Below the pieces are notes generated by a model. That model did not search any database and was not told the DNA's origin. It saw only the letters and a program-made list of their open reading frames with translations. Made by a program: the position numbers and the translations under genes. Shown in pieces: positions 1-5,216 of a stretch of DNA of 8,911 bases; position 1 is the stretch's first letter; every line of letters starts with the position of its first letter. This DNA comes from Bacillota bacterium (GTDB lineage: Bacteria > Bacillota > Clostridia > Tissierellales > Sedimentibacteraceae), in the NCBI GenBank assembly GCA_023416855.1, contig JAEZGU010000144.1, positions 1 to 8,911 on the forward strand. Reading direction: 5' to 3'.

Positions 1-625
1 GGATGCTCATGATTCAGCAAGAAACATAGATATTACAAAATTGCCAAAGTGTGCAAAATTAAGTCGAGGATGGACGAATTGCCCTGATTCAATGATGGCA
101 GGCATAGATGAAACTTATGATGCAGCAATATTAATAGGATATCACACAGCTTCAGGCACAGATGGAAATCCATTAGCTCATACTATGAGTACAGGTAACA
201 ATTACATAAAAGTTAACGGAGAATATGCTTCGGAATTTGTTATAAACTCATACATAGCAGCGGATTATGGAGTGCCGGTTGTTTTTATTAGCGGAGACAA
301 AATGCTTTGTGAAAAAGCTAAAGAGTTTAACAAAGGAATAGAAACAGTTGCAGTTAAGGAAGGTGTTGGTGGAGCAACAATTAACATCAATCCTGAATTG
401 GCTTGTGAGCTTATTAAAGAAGGTGTTAAAAATGGCTTAAAGCATATATCATCTTGTAAGATTCAAATTCCTGAAAAATTTGAAGTAGAAATAAATTACA
501 AAGAACATAAAGATGCAAAATATGCATCATATTATCCTAAAGTAACTCAATTAGATGCAAAGACAGTGAAATATTCTGCAAACAGTGTAAAAGAATTTAC
601 AACTACAAGGATGTTTATTTTATAA
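1..625 (+). CDS. M55 family D-aminopeptidase (DppA-like), 5'-truncated by the window edge
   Basis: This is the C-terminal 207 residues of a zinc-dependent D-aminopeptidase of peptidase family M55, the family of Bacillus subtilis DppA, which cleaves D-amino-acid-containing peptides in the cytoplasm. The reading frame is open from base 2, so the start lies outside the window; by comparison with DppA about 55-60 residues are missing, including the N-terminal Asp/Glu zinc ligands. The visible part begins with DAHDSARN, whose His is the family's third zinc ligand. GYHTASG supplies the next His ligand (visible residue 48), LAHTMS the catalytic His (residue 60), and Glu78 in NGEYASEF fits the last ligand; the spacing from catalytic His to Glu is 18, as in DppA. 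A TTG at base 41 is an internal Leu codon, not the start. The gene ends at TAA and is followed by a strong stem-loop. Family assignment is firm; the exact substrate is inferred. Confidence 0.9.
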   Translation, partial: DAHDSARNIDITKLPKCAKLSRGWTNCPDSMMAGIDETYDAAILIGYHTASGTDGNPLAHTMSTGNNYIKVNGEYASEFVINSYIAADYGVPVVFISGDKMLCEKAKEFNKGIETVAVKEGVGGATININPELACELIKEGVKNGLKHISSCKIQIPEKFEVEINYKEHKDAKYASYYPKVTQLDAKTVKYSANSVKEFTTTRMFIL

Positions 626-642
626 ATTTTAAGATGTATTAA

Positions 643-672
643 AGGTCAGACATTTTGTCTGACCTCGTTTTG
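643..672. terminator. Intrinsic terminator between convergent genes
   Basis: A perfect 10-bp stem (AGGTCAGACA at 643-652, TGTCTGACCT at 656-665) encloses a TTT loop and is followed on the plus strand by CGTTTTGTTT. It lies 18 bases after the aminopeptidase stop and 9 bases after the end of the convergent SHOCT gene. The U-run is better on the plus strand, so its main job is probably to end the aminopeptidase transcript. On the minus strand it is followed by a weaker TTTAAT and may still act. Confidence 0.8.
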
Positions 673-673
673 T

Positions 674-1117
674 TTATTCTGCGTATATTTTTACTTTTAC
701 TGTTGCGTTGTGCTCTTCATCCCATGCTTCTATATCTACTATAGTCGGATCGTCTAAAGTTCCTCTCATTAATTCTTCTATAATTTTTGCAAAATCGATA
801 CTTGTTATGTCTATTCCTTGGTTTTCTAATTCTTCACGAGCATCCTTAGGCACCATGTTAGTCATTTTACCGGCTATTCCGCCAAGAACTGTTAATAAAC
901 GTATAGGAATATTAACTTTAATATTAACAGAATTATTATCTGAAGTAATCCTTATTTTGAGAAACTTATAATTTTTCTTAACAGAAGCATATGTTGTAAC
1001 GGCATTATCATTCTGTGGATTTTCAGATGTATTTAGTGCGTTTAATAATTCCATGCCTTCTGCTGCGGTAATTTGACCGTTTTCAATCATTTCCAATATT
1101 CTTTTTTGTTCGTCCAT
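674..1117 (-). CDS. SHOCT-like domain protein (YvlB/DUF4097-N-like), partner of the DUF2089 gene
   Basis: This 147-residue, probably cytoplasmic protein has no signal peptide. Residues about 5-28 (ILEMIENGQITAAEGMELL) form the short helical hairpin typical of SHOCT-like domains, with the pattern IL..I..G.IT..E...LL..L. A low-complexity Asn-rich linker follows. Residues about 49-75 (KFLKIRITS, then VNIKVNIPIRLL) match the strand-rich core seen in this family, and the C-terminus contains IIEELMRG followed by VDIEAWDEEHNATVKVKIYAE, an acidic beta-rich end also typical of the family. The molecular function is not established. It is the second gene of an operon: its ribosome binding site overlaps the stop codon of the upstream DUF2089 gene, with 12 bases between the reading frames. 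This pairing suggests that the protein is a target or partner of the DUF2089 regulator, which is inference. Confidence 0.85.
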   Translation of the reverse strand: MDEQKRILEMIENGQITAAEGMELLNALNTSENPQNDNAVTTYASVKKNYKFLKIRITSDNNSVNIKVNIPIRLLTVLGGIAGKMTNMVPKDAREELENQGIDITSIDFAKIIEELMRGTLDDPTIVDIEAWDEEHNATVKVKIYAE

Positions 1118-1124
1118 TTTATAA

Positions 1125-1131
1125 CCTCCTT
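1125..1131 (-). promoter_or_regulatory. Ribosome binding site of the SHOCT gene, overlapping the upstream stop codon
   Basis: On the minus strand AAGGAGG is followed 7 bases later by the ATG at 1117. The site overlaps the TAA stop (1132-1130) of the DUF2089 gene, so ribosomes finishing the first gene could re-initiate on the second, which implies translational coupling. Confidence 0.8.
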
Positions 1132-1516
1132 ATTTTAAATTTTTTAATCTCTCTGTCGCCTCTTTAGGTGACAATTCCCCTCTTGACAATTGATCAAGTA
1201 TTTCACTCTTTTCTGCTTTTTTATTTTCATATTCTTTCATTGAATCTTTGACTTCAAGCCCTAAACTTTTTATAACGGCATCTAATTTACTTCGAACCGT
1301 AGGATATGATATTCCTAATTCTTTTTCCACGTCCTTTATACTTCCGCGGCATTTGATAAATACTTTAACAAAATCAAGATCCTCTTCCGGTAAGCTGCAA
1401 AACTCGCATGGTTGGAAATCTCCTTCTATGGAAGTTGAACATTTATGACAGCATAATTTTGTAACAGAAAGTTTATTACCGCATACGGGACATATACTTG
1501 GCGCTTTATATTTCAT
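1130..1516 (-). CDS. DUF2089 family zinc-ribbon/HTH putative regulator
   Basis: With the ATG at 1516 the product is 128 residues. The N-terminus is a zinc-ribbon-like cysteine array: C9-x2-C12, C22/C23 to C26, then C37-x2-C40 (PCEFCSLPEED). Residues about 47-88 (FVKVFIKCRGS, then KELGISYPTVRSKLDAVIKSLGLE) form a helix-turn-helix of the kind found in DUF2089 proteins. The C-terminus, about 103-127 (ILDQLSRGELSPKEATERL), is a SHOCT-like helical hairpin resembling the N-terminus of the next gene's product. The frame stays open to an ATG at 1621, which would add a 35-residue hydrophobic N-terminus. I reject that start because a consensus promoter (1539-1567) lies inside the extension and a GGTGAGG-like site precedes 1516. 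The protein probably acts as a DNA-binding regulator of its own two-gene operon; target and signal are unknown. Confidence 0.85.
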   Translation of the reverse strand: MKYKAPSICPVCGNKLSVTKLCCHKCSTSIEGDFQPCEFCSLPEEDLDFVKVFIKCRGSIKDVEKELGISYPTVRSKLDAVIKSLGLEVKDSMKEYENKKAEKSEILDQLSRGELSPKEATERLKNLK

Positions 1517-1538
1517 TTCCTCACCATCCTTTATAACC

Positions 1539-1567
1539 AATATATACCTATTATAACAAAATGTCAA
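1539..1567 (-). promoter_or_regulatory. Sigma-A-type promoter of the DUF2089-SHOCT operon
   Basis: On the minus strand TTGACA (1567-1562) and TATATT (1544-1539) are separated by 17 bases. Transcription would begin near 1532, giving a short leader of about 16 bases before the ATG at 1516. This placement decides the start codon of the DUF2089 gene. A TATAAT at 1555-1550 is also present but lacks a good -35 element. Confidence 0.7.
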
Positions 1568-1861
1568 TATAAAAATTAACAAAATTAATAAAGAAATTAA
1601 TTTTATTAATATATAAATCAATTATATTAATATTAAATATTATTATAACGTTAATATATCTATTTTTACAATAATCAAATTTTACTATAATGTTTTTTTA
1701 TATAGCTTTGACAACCTCCCTAAGGACGAAGTAGAAGAATACAATAAGAAATTTCCTATATTAAAAAAAATGAGATTTCCCGATCAATGGGACTAATATA
1801 AAGTGGTTCATGTATAAATAGATAACTACTACTTACAATTTTTAAAGGATAAAAATGATGA
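1568..1861. other. AT-rich intergenic spacer
   Basis: Positions 1568 to about 1695 are almost pure A/T, with many short ATTAAT-type runs and no convincing gene. This compositional extreme lies upstream of the DUF2089 promoter and could act as an UP-element-like or bendable region. Positions 1698-1796 look protein-coding (separate entry). Positions 1797-1861 show nothing recognisable. Confidence 0.5.
1698..1796 (+). pseudogene. Possible 3' remnant of a protein-coding gene
   Basis: The plus-strand frame ending at TAA 1794-1796 reads FDNLPKDEVEEYNKKF and then PILKKMRFPDQWD. Its balanced charged, aromatic and proline content is unlike the homopolymeric translations of the surrounding AT-rich DNA. 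There is no ATG, GTG or TTG start with a ribosome binding site, and upstream the frame dissolves into A/T-only sequence. It therefore looks like the C-terminal scrap of a deleted gene. I do not recognise the family, and a chance open frame remains possible. Confidence 0.25.
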
Positions 1862-1886
1862 TGGGGTTTGATTTATTCAAACCCCA
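1862..1886 (-). terminator. Stem-loop after the GNAT gene, probable terminator
   Basis: A perfect 10-bp stem (TGGGGTTTGA at 1862-1871, TCAAACCCCA at 1877-1886) with a 5-base loop lies 6 bases beyond the GNAT stop codon. On the minus strand it is followed by ATCATCATTTTTATC, so the U-run is offset and interrupted. Stem strength and position favour a terminator or 3'-stabilising hairpin. Confidence 0.6.
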
Positions 1887-1892
1887 AAGTTA

Positions 1893-2435
1893 TTATCTAT
1901 TTCTTAATACAGTTATAAATCCATCAAGAATTTGGTGGCTCACTTTGAATCCCTTGTTTATGTAGAATTTTAGCGCATTATCATTTCCATTTGATACAAA
2001 AATAAACAAATCGCTTATTTCTTCAAATGATTTTAACCATTTCATTGACATGTTGAACAATTCTGTTCCAATACCAGTATTGCGATAATTATCTTTAATA
2101 AAAAACTGAGATAAACATCCTACATCATCAGTCTTTACAGAATCAAAATCAAAAAATGCATCACATTGCAAAGTTGCAAAACCACCGGAATATGTAGTTT
2201 TTGGAGCTATTGTGCTATAAGCATATCCCACCACTTGGTTGTCATCTATAGCAGCAACAATATAGTTTTCTTTGGAACTTTTCATAGAAGGAATCATCCT
2301 TGTTTCAAAGCTCATATTATCAAAAAATTCGGGATGTATGTTTGCTTTAGATTTTTGATAAGTCATTAAATCATTGCATAATTCTTTAATACTAAAAATA
2401 TTATCTTCTGTAACAATCTCATAATGTATACTCAC
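1893..2435 (-). CDS. GNAT family N-acetyltransferase
   Basis: This is a Gcn5-related acetyltransferase that uses acetyl-CoA to acylate an amino group of an unknown substrate. From the GTG at 2435 it has 180 residues. Numbered from the ATG at 2444, motif A is LSQFFIKDNYRNTGIG (about 111-126), with RNTGIG forming the acetyl-CoA pyrophosphate loop. Motif B is FIFVSNGNDNALKFYINKGF (about 147-166), with the usual Asn, Tyr and Gly-Phe positions. The long N-terminal half (about 1-70) resembles GNATs that act on small molecules. I prefer GTG 2435 because the only Shine-Dalgarno-like sequence, GAGAGG, directly abuts the ATG at 2444 with no spacing, whereas GTG lies 9 bases beyond it. The gene is divergent from the HxlR regulator, a common arrangement for a regulated target. 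Confidence 0.87.
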   Translation of the reverse strand: MSIHYEIVTEDNIFSIKELCNDLMTYQKSKANIHPEFFDNMSFETRMIPSMKSSKENYIVAAIDDNQVVGYAYSTIAPKTTYSGGFATLQCDAFFDFDSVKTDDVGCLSQFFIKDNYRNTGIGTELFNMSMKWLKSFEEISDLFIFVSNGNDNALKFYINKGFKVSHQILDGFITVLRNR

Positions 2436-2465
2436 ATCAATCATCCTCTCATAGAAATAATAAAT

Positions 2466-2495
2466 TTGACTGTTTAATCAGTCTTCGATTATAAT
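2466..2495 (+). promoter_or_regulatory. Promoter of the HxlR-rlmD operon
   Basis: TTGACT (2466-2471) and a perfect TATAAT (2490-2495) are separated by 18 bases on the plus strand. Transcription would start near 2502, about 70 bases before the HxlR start codon. The -35 element and spacer are overlain by the palindrome at 2468-2483. Confidence 0.6.
2468..2483. promoter_or_regulatory. Near-perfect palindrome, candidate operator
   Basis: GACTGtTTAAtCAGTC is a 16-bp palindrome with one mismatched pair. It covers the -35 element and part of the spacer of the HxlR promoter, and lies around the expected start site of the divergent GNAT transcript. A dimeric repressor bound here could block both directions; HxlR itself is the obvious candidate, by inference. 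Confidence 0.5.
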
Positions 2496-2521
2496 TATAT
2501 CAATTAAAATCAATGTAGCAA
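2494..2521 (-). promoter_or_regulatory. Possible promoter of the GNAT gene
   Basis: On the minus strand TATAAT (2499-2494) is preceded at 16 bases by TTGCTA (2521-2516). A second TATAAT (2493-2488) immediately downstream lacks a good -35 element. Transcripts would start near 2480-2487. The -10 elements overlap that of the opposing HxlR promoter, so the two promoters probably compete for polymerase. Confidence 0.4.
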
Positions 2522-2531
2522 GTATGCAACA
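2514..2531. promoter_or_regulatory. Inverted repeat in the HxlR leader, second candidate operator
   Basis: TGTAGCA (2514-2520) and TGCAACA (2525-2531) form 7-base arms with one mismatch around AGTA. It lies just after the expected start of the HxlR transcript and over the -35 region of the GNAT promoter. That position suits autoregulation of HxlR and control of GNAT; there is no direct evidence. Confidence 0.35.
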
Positions 2532-2573
2532 TTTTATGTCTTAGGAAGAAAAAACTGAGTATAGGAGAAGATT

Positions 2574-2894
2574 ATGAACAATTACGACAGCTGTCCATTA
2601 ACATATGCATTAAATCTTATTGGTGGTAAGTGGAGATTGCCAATTATTTGGGCTATACATAAGAATAAGACAATCCGTTACAACCAATTAAAAAGGGATA
2701 TAGAGGGAATCACTAACATGATGTTAACTCAGTCCCTAAAGGAATTGGAAGCTTACGGAATAGTTTACAGGCAGCAGTTTATGGAGATACCCCCTCGCGT
2801 AGAATACTCTTTAACAGAAAACGGAGAAAATCTTATACCGGCTCTTAAGGCATTAGCAAATTGGGGAGATAATATGAAGAAGTGTAAGGAGTAA
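2574..2894 (+). CDS. HxlR family winged-helix transcriptional regulator
   Basis: This is a 106-residue winged-helix DNA-binding protein of the HxlR/YodB type, which bind as dimers and often sense electrophiles or oxidants. Family signatures run its whole length: CPLTYALNLIGGKWRLPIIW (7-26), RYNQLKRDIEGITNMMLTQS (35-54, recognition helix), LKELEAYGIVYRQ, then PPRVEYSLTENGENLIPAL and LANWGDN. The single conserved Cys7 sits where some family members carry their redox-active cysteine, so thiol sensing is possible but unproven; a second Cys lies near the C-terminus (KKCKE). AGGAG stands 7 bases before the ATG. The gene is the first of a two-gene operon with the rRNA methyltransferase, whose ribosome binding site lies within its last codons. 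It is divergent from the GNAT gene. Confidence 0.93.
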   Translation: MNNYDSCPLTYALNLIGGKWRLPIIWAIHKNKTIRYNQLKRDIEGITNMMLTQSLKELEAYGIVYRQQFMEIPPRVEYSLTENGENLIPALKALANWGDNMKKCKE

Positions 2895-2896
2895 TT

Positions 2897-4300
2897 ATGC
2901 TTAAATTAGGATTAATAACAGAAGTTGAAATAATAGATTTAAATCATAATGGCCAAGGTGTTGCTAAAATAGATAATTTTGTTGTGTTTGTAAGCGGAGC
3001 TATCACAGGAGATGTAGTTGAAATAAAAATTTCGGAAGCAAAGAAAAACTATGCTGTAGGACAAATAATAAAAGTTGTAAAGAAATCGGAAATTAGGATA
3101 AATGCTCCATGTCAATACCATGAACAATGTGGTGGCTGTCAGTTAATGTATATGGACTATAAGGAGCAGCTAAAGTATAAAAAAAGCAGAGTTATCAATG
3201 AGCTTAAGCGTGCTAATGTAGCTTTTGATGAATCAACAGTAAATAGTACAATTGGAATGGAAGAACCCTATAGATATAGAAATAAAACCACATTTTCAGT
3301 TACAGAAAAAAATAATGAAGTGCAAATAGGACCATATGAACAAGGCACTTACAATACTGTAGACATAGAAAGTTGCTTGATTCAAAGCAAAGAGGCAGAT
3401 TTTTTAGTAGAGACTTTTAAAAATCTCATGATTAAATACAATGTAAAAGCTTATGATAAAGATACAAAACGTGGTGTGGTAAGAAATATTGTAATCAGAA
3501 ATAACAGAAAAAATGATTTAATGCTAATTATAGTTACTACAACAGAAACATTTAAAAACAGTGAAGAATTAACAAATGAGTTAATTACAAGCGTTCCAAA
3601 TATTAAAACCATAGTACAAAATATTAACACTAAGAACACGAACTTGGTGATGGGTAATAAAAATATTACTCTTTACGGAAAAGGTACCATAGATGATTCT
3701 ATAGATGATTTGTTGTTCACAATATCACCTGAAACATTTTTTCAAATAAACCCTATTCAAACTGAAAAGCTATATCAAACAGCTATAGAGTATGCAGATA
3801 TAAGTGAACATGATATTTGTTTTGATATATATTGTGGTATAGGTACAATATCCTTAATGGCAGCAAAAAAAGCTAAATTAGTATATGGAGTTGAAATTGT
3901 TGAACAGTCCATTATTAATGCCAGAGAAAACGCAAAAAGAAATAACATATTTAATACAGAATTTTATGCGGGAAAAGCCGAAGTAATTGTCCCAAAGCTT
4001 TATAAACGAAATATAAAAGCTGATATTGTGATAGTAGACCCCCCAAGAAAAGGCTGTGAGAAAGAAGTTATAGATACCATAATCAATATGTCCCCTGAAA
4101 AAGTAGTGTATGTATCCTGCAATCCTTCGACATTAGCAAGAGACATAACACTATTGGAATCCGGTGGATACAAATTGATAAAAGTACAGCCGGTAGACCA
4201 ATTCCCATGGACAGTACATGTTGAATCCATAATCCTGTTGGAACGAGAAAATAGCAAAACAGTCTTAACTCGAGAATTAAATAAGCAATTTGAAAAATAA
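2897..4300 (+). CDS. rlmD: 23S rRNA (uracil-5-)-methyltransferase, RlmD/RlmCD type
   Basis: This 467-residue SAM-dependent RNA methyltransferase of the TrmA/RumA family makes 5-methyluridine in 23S rRNA. In Bacillus subtilis the homologue RlmCD modifies U747 and U1939, so either or both may be the target. An N-terminal TRAM domain (about 6-62) precedes the [4Fe-4S] cysteines C72, C78, C81 (C-x5-C-x2-C) and C160. The SAM-binding motif is DIYCGIG (310-316), followed by GVEIV (331-335) and DPPRKG (381-386). The catalytic nucleophile is C408 in SCNPSTLARD, and E443 in HVE is the expected general base. All key residues are present. A 17-residue tail follows the core. AAGGAG lies 5 bases before the ATG and inside the HxlR gene; only two bases separate the HxlR stop from this start, so translation is probably coupled. 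Confidence 0.94.
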   Translation: MLKLGLITEVEIIDLNHNGQGVAKIDNFVVFVSGAITGDVVEIKISEAKKNYAVGQIIKVVKKSEIRINAPCQYHEQCGGCQLMYMDYKEQLKYKKSRVINELKRANVAFDESTVNSTIGMEEPYRYRNKTTFSVTEKNNEVQIGPYEQGTYNTVDIESCLIQSKEADFLVETFKNLMIKYNVKAYDKDTKRGVVRNIVIRNNRKNDLMLIIVTTTETFKNSEELTNELITSVPNIKTIVQNINTKNTNLVMGNKNITLYGKGTIDDSIDDLLFTISPETFFQINPIQTEKLYQTAIEYADISEHDICFDIYCGIGTISLMAAKKAKLVYGVEIVEQSIINARENAKRNNIFNTEFYAGKAEVIVPKLYKRNIKADIVIVDPPRKGCEKEVIDTIINMSPEKVVYVSCNPSTLARDITLLESGGYKLIKVQPVDQFPWTVHVESIILLERENSKTVLTRELNKQFEK

Positions 4301-4319
4301 AGAAGAGCAGTTGCCCTGC

Positions 4320-4363
4320 AATTCAGACACAATTAAGTTTGCGAAACTGTGTCTGAATTTTTT
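4320..4363 (+). terminator. Intrinsic terminator of the HxlR-rlmD operon
   Basis: AATTCAGACACA (4320-4331) pairs perfectly with TGTGTCTGAATT (4348-4359). The loop contains a small inner helix (GTTT 4337-4340 with AAAC 4344-4347). A run of six T (4358-4363) follows on the plus strand only. It starts 19 bases after the methyltransferase stop. The convergent TetR gene has no U-run on its strand here, so the element appears one-directional. Confidence 0.85.
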
Positions 4364-4366
4364 GAT

Positions 4367-4987
4367 TTACTTTTTCAAACCGTACAGAAGTATTTTATAA
4401 TGAACCAGAACCTGCTCCTTCAAATTGAAATCCGGATATCGGACACACCATTCAAAAATAGCACCTCTCATGGATAGAATTAAGTGTTTTGCTATTAAAT
4501 CAACAGGTATGTCTTCTCTTACCTCACCCTGATTAACTCCTCTTTCCAATACTTCTCTAAATAATTTGTAGATCTCTCTGTTATAGCTAATTGCAGATGT
4601 TGTATCTATAGTTTTTGATAAGTGAGATTTATAGAGTGCCCTCATATTATCCAATCCAATACTATGCTCAATAAAGTCGGAGATTTCTTCTGCTAAATTA
4701 TGCAAGATGTCAAAGGTGGACTTATTGTCGGAAATTGTTATCAAAAAAGACTTATAACCAAAATCAGCTATATTGGTATAATCATTAACAAAGGTTGCAA
4801 ATAATGAATCTTTAGATTTAAAGTGCACATAAAATGCACCTTTGGATACACCTGCAGCTTCAACGATAGAATCTACACTTACATTTTCAACTCCATGTAC
4901 TAAAAATAATTGCTTTGCAGCTTCATAGATTTTCTTCTTTGTCTCAATAGCAATTTGTTGTCTCTTGTTGATATTTTTAGTTTGCAT
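4367..4987 (-). CDS. TetR/AcrR family transcriptional regulator
   Basis: This is a 206-residue dimeric repressor of the TetR family. The N-terminal DNA-binding domain spans about residues 15-62: KKKIYEAAKQLFLVHG, then VSVDSIVEAAGVSKGAFYVHF and KSKDSLF, including the family's helix-turn-helix ending in YxHFKSKDxL. The rest (about 65-206) is the all-helical ligand-binding and dimerisation domain, whose ligand cannot be read from the sequence. AAGGAG stands about 9 bases before the ATG. The gene is divergent from the SLH surface protein, and a long palindrome lies between the two starts. TetR genes usually neighbour efflux or metabolic targets, so a cell-wall protein as target is unusual. A -10-like TATAAT for this gene lies at 5021-5016 on the minus strand, with its -35 region covered by the palindrome, which suggests autorepression. 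Confidence 0.93.
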   Translation of the reverse strand: MQTKNINKRQQIAIETKKKIYEAAKQLFLVHGVENVSVDSIVEAAGVSKGAFYVHFKSKDSLFATFVNDYTNIADFGYKSFLITISDNKSTFDILHNLAEEISDFIEHSIGLDNMRALYKSHLSKTIDTTSAISYNREIYKLFREVLERGVNQGEVREDIPVDLIAKHLILSMRGAIFEWCVRYPDFNLKEQVLVHYKILLYGLKK

Positions 4988-5005
4988 AAATTTTTTCTCC
5001 TTAAA

Positions 5006-5035
5006 TTGACAATATATTATATAAAATGCTATAAT
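5006..5035 (+). promoter_or_regulatory. Consensus sigma-A promoter reading toward the SLH gene
   Basis: TTGACA (5006-5011) and TATAAT (5030-5035), both perfect consensus hexamers, are 18 bases apart on the plus strand. Transcription would begin near 5042 and give a leader of about 175 bases before the ATG at 5217. The -10 element and start site are overlapped by the palindrome at 5031-5063. A second TATAAT at 5069-5074 with a weak -35 is a possible minor promoter. Confidence 0.7.
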
Positions 5036-5063
5036 GACTACGGTATGTGACTGTAGTCATTAT
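5031..5063. promoter_or_regulatory. Long palindromic operator, probable TetR binding site
   Basis: ATAATGACTAC (5031-5041) and GTAGTCATTAT (5053-5063) are perfect 11-base inverted arms around an 11-base centre. Allowing one G-T mismatch, the symmetry extends inward to 14 bases per arm (ACTACgGT with ACtGTAGT). Length and position between a TetR gene and its divergent neighbour are typical of a TetR-family operator. It overlaps the -10/+1 of the SLH promoter and the -35 region of the TetR gene, so one bound repressor could silence both. Confidence 0.7.
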
Positions 5064-5096
5064 CATAGTATAATATATTTATTATATCATATTTAT

Positions 5097-5142
5097 GGGG
5101 ATTATTAAAGCTTTCAATTAAGAAAGCTTAAGAGATTACCCC
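5097..5142 (+). other. Stem-loop in the SLH gene leader
   Basis: In the long 5' leader, AAGCTTTC (5108-5115) pairs perfectly with GAAAGCTT (5122-5129) around a 6-base loop. Outside it GGGG (5097-5100) can pair with CCCC (5139-5142). No T-run follows, so it is not a terminator. It may stabilise the mRNA or have a regulatory role. It does not match a riboswitch class I recognise. Confidence 0.4.
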
Positions 5143-5216
5143 TATTAAGATGGATAAATTTATAAAAAAATTGATTTTGCTACAAAATACTAAATTTTTC
5201 GATAGGGAGGAGTAAC

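Noticed and set aside
708..971. An 87-codon plus-strand frame within the SHOCT gene
   Set aside because: The opposite strand carries a recognisable family protein with a good ribosome binding site; this frame has neither.
4000..4332. A 110-codon minus-strand frame over the end of the methyltransferase
   Set aside because: It is a shadow of the strongly supported rlmD frame with no family features, and it crosses the plus-strand terminator.
5031..5063. Palindrome as an intrinsic terminator
   Set aside because: The 11-base separation, lack of a GC-rich stem and T-run, and its position on a promoter beside a TetR gene fit an operator better.
5097..5142. Riboswitch in the SLH leader, for example a cyclic-di-GMP type
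   Set aside because: Only nested simple stems are visible. None of the conserved loop or junction sequences of known classes could be found by eye.
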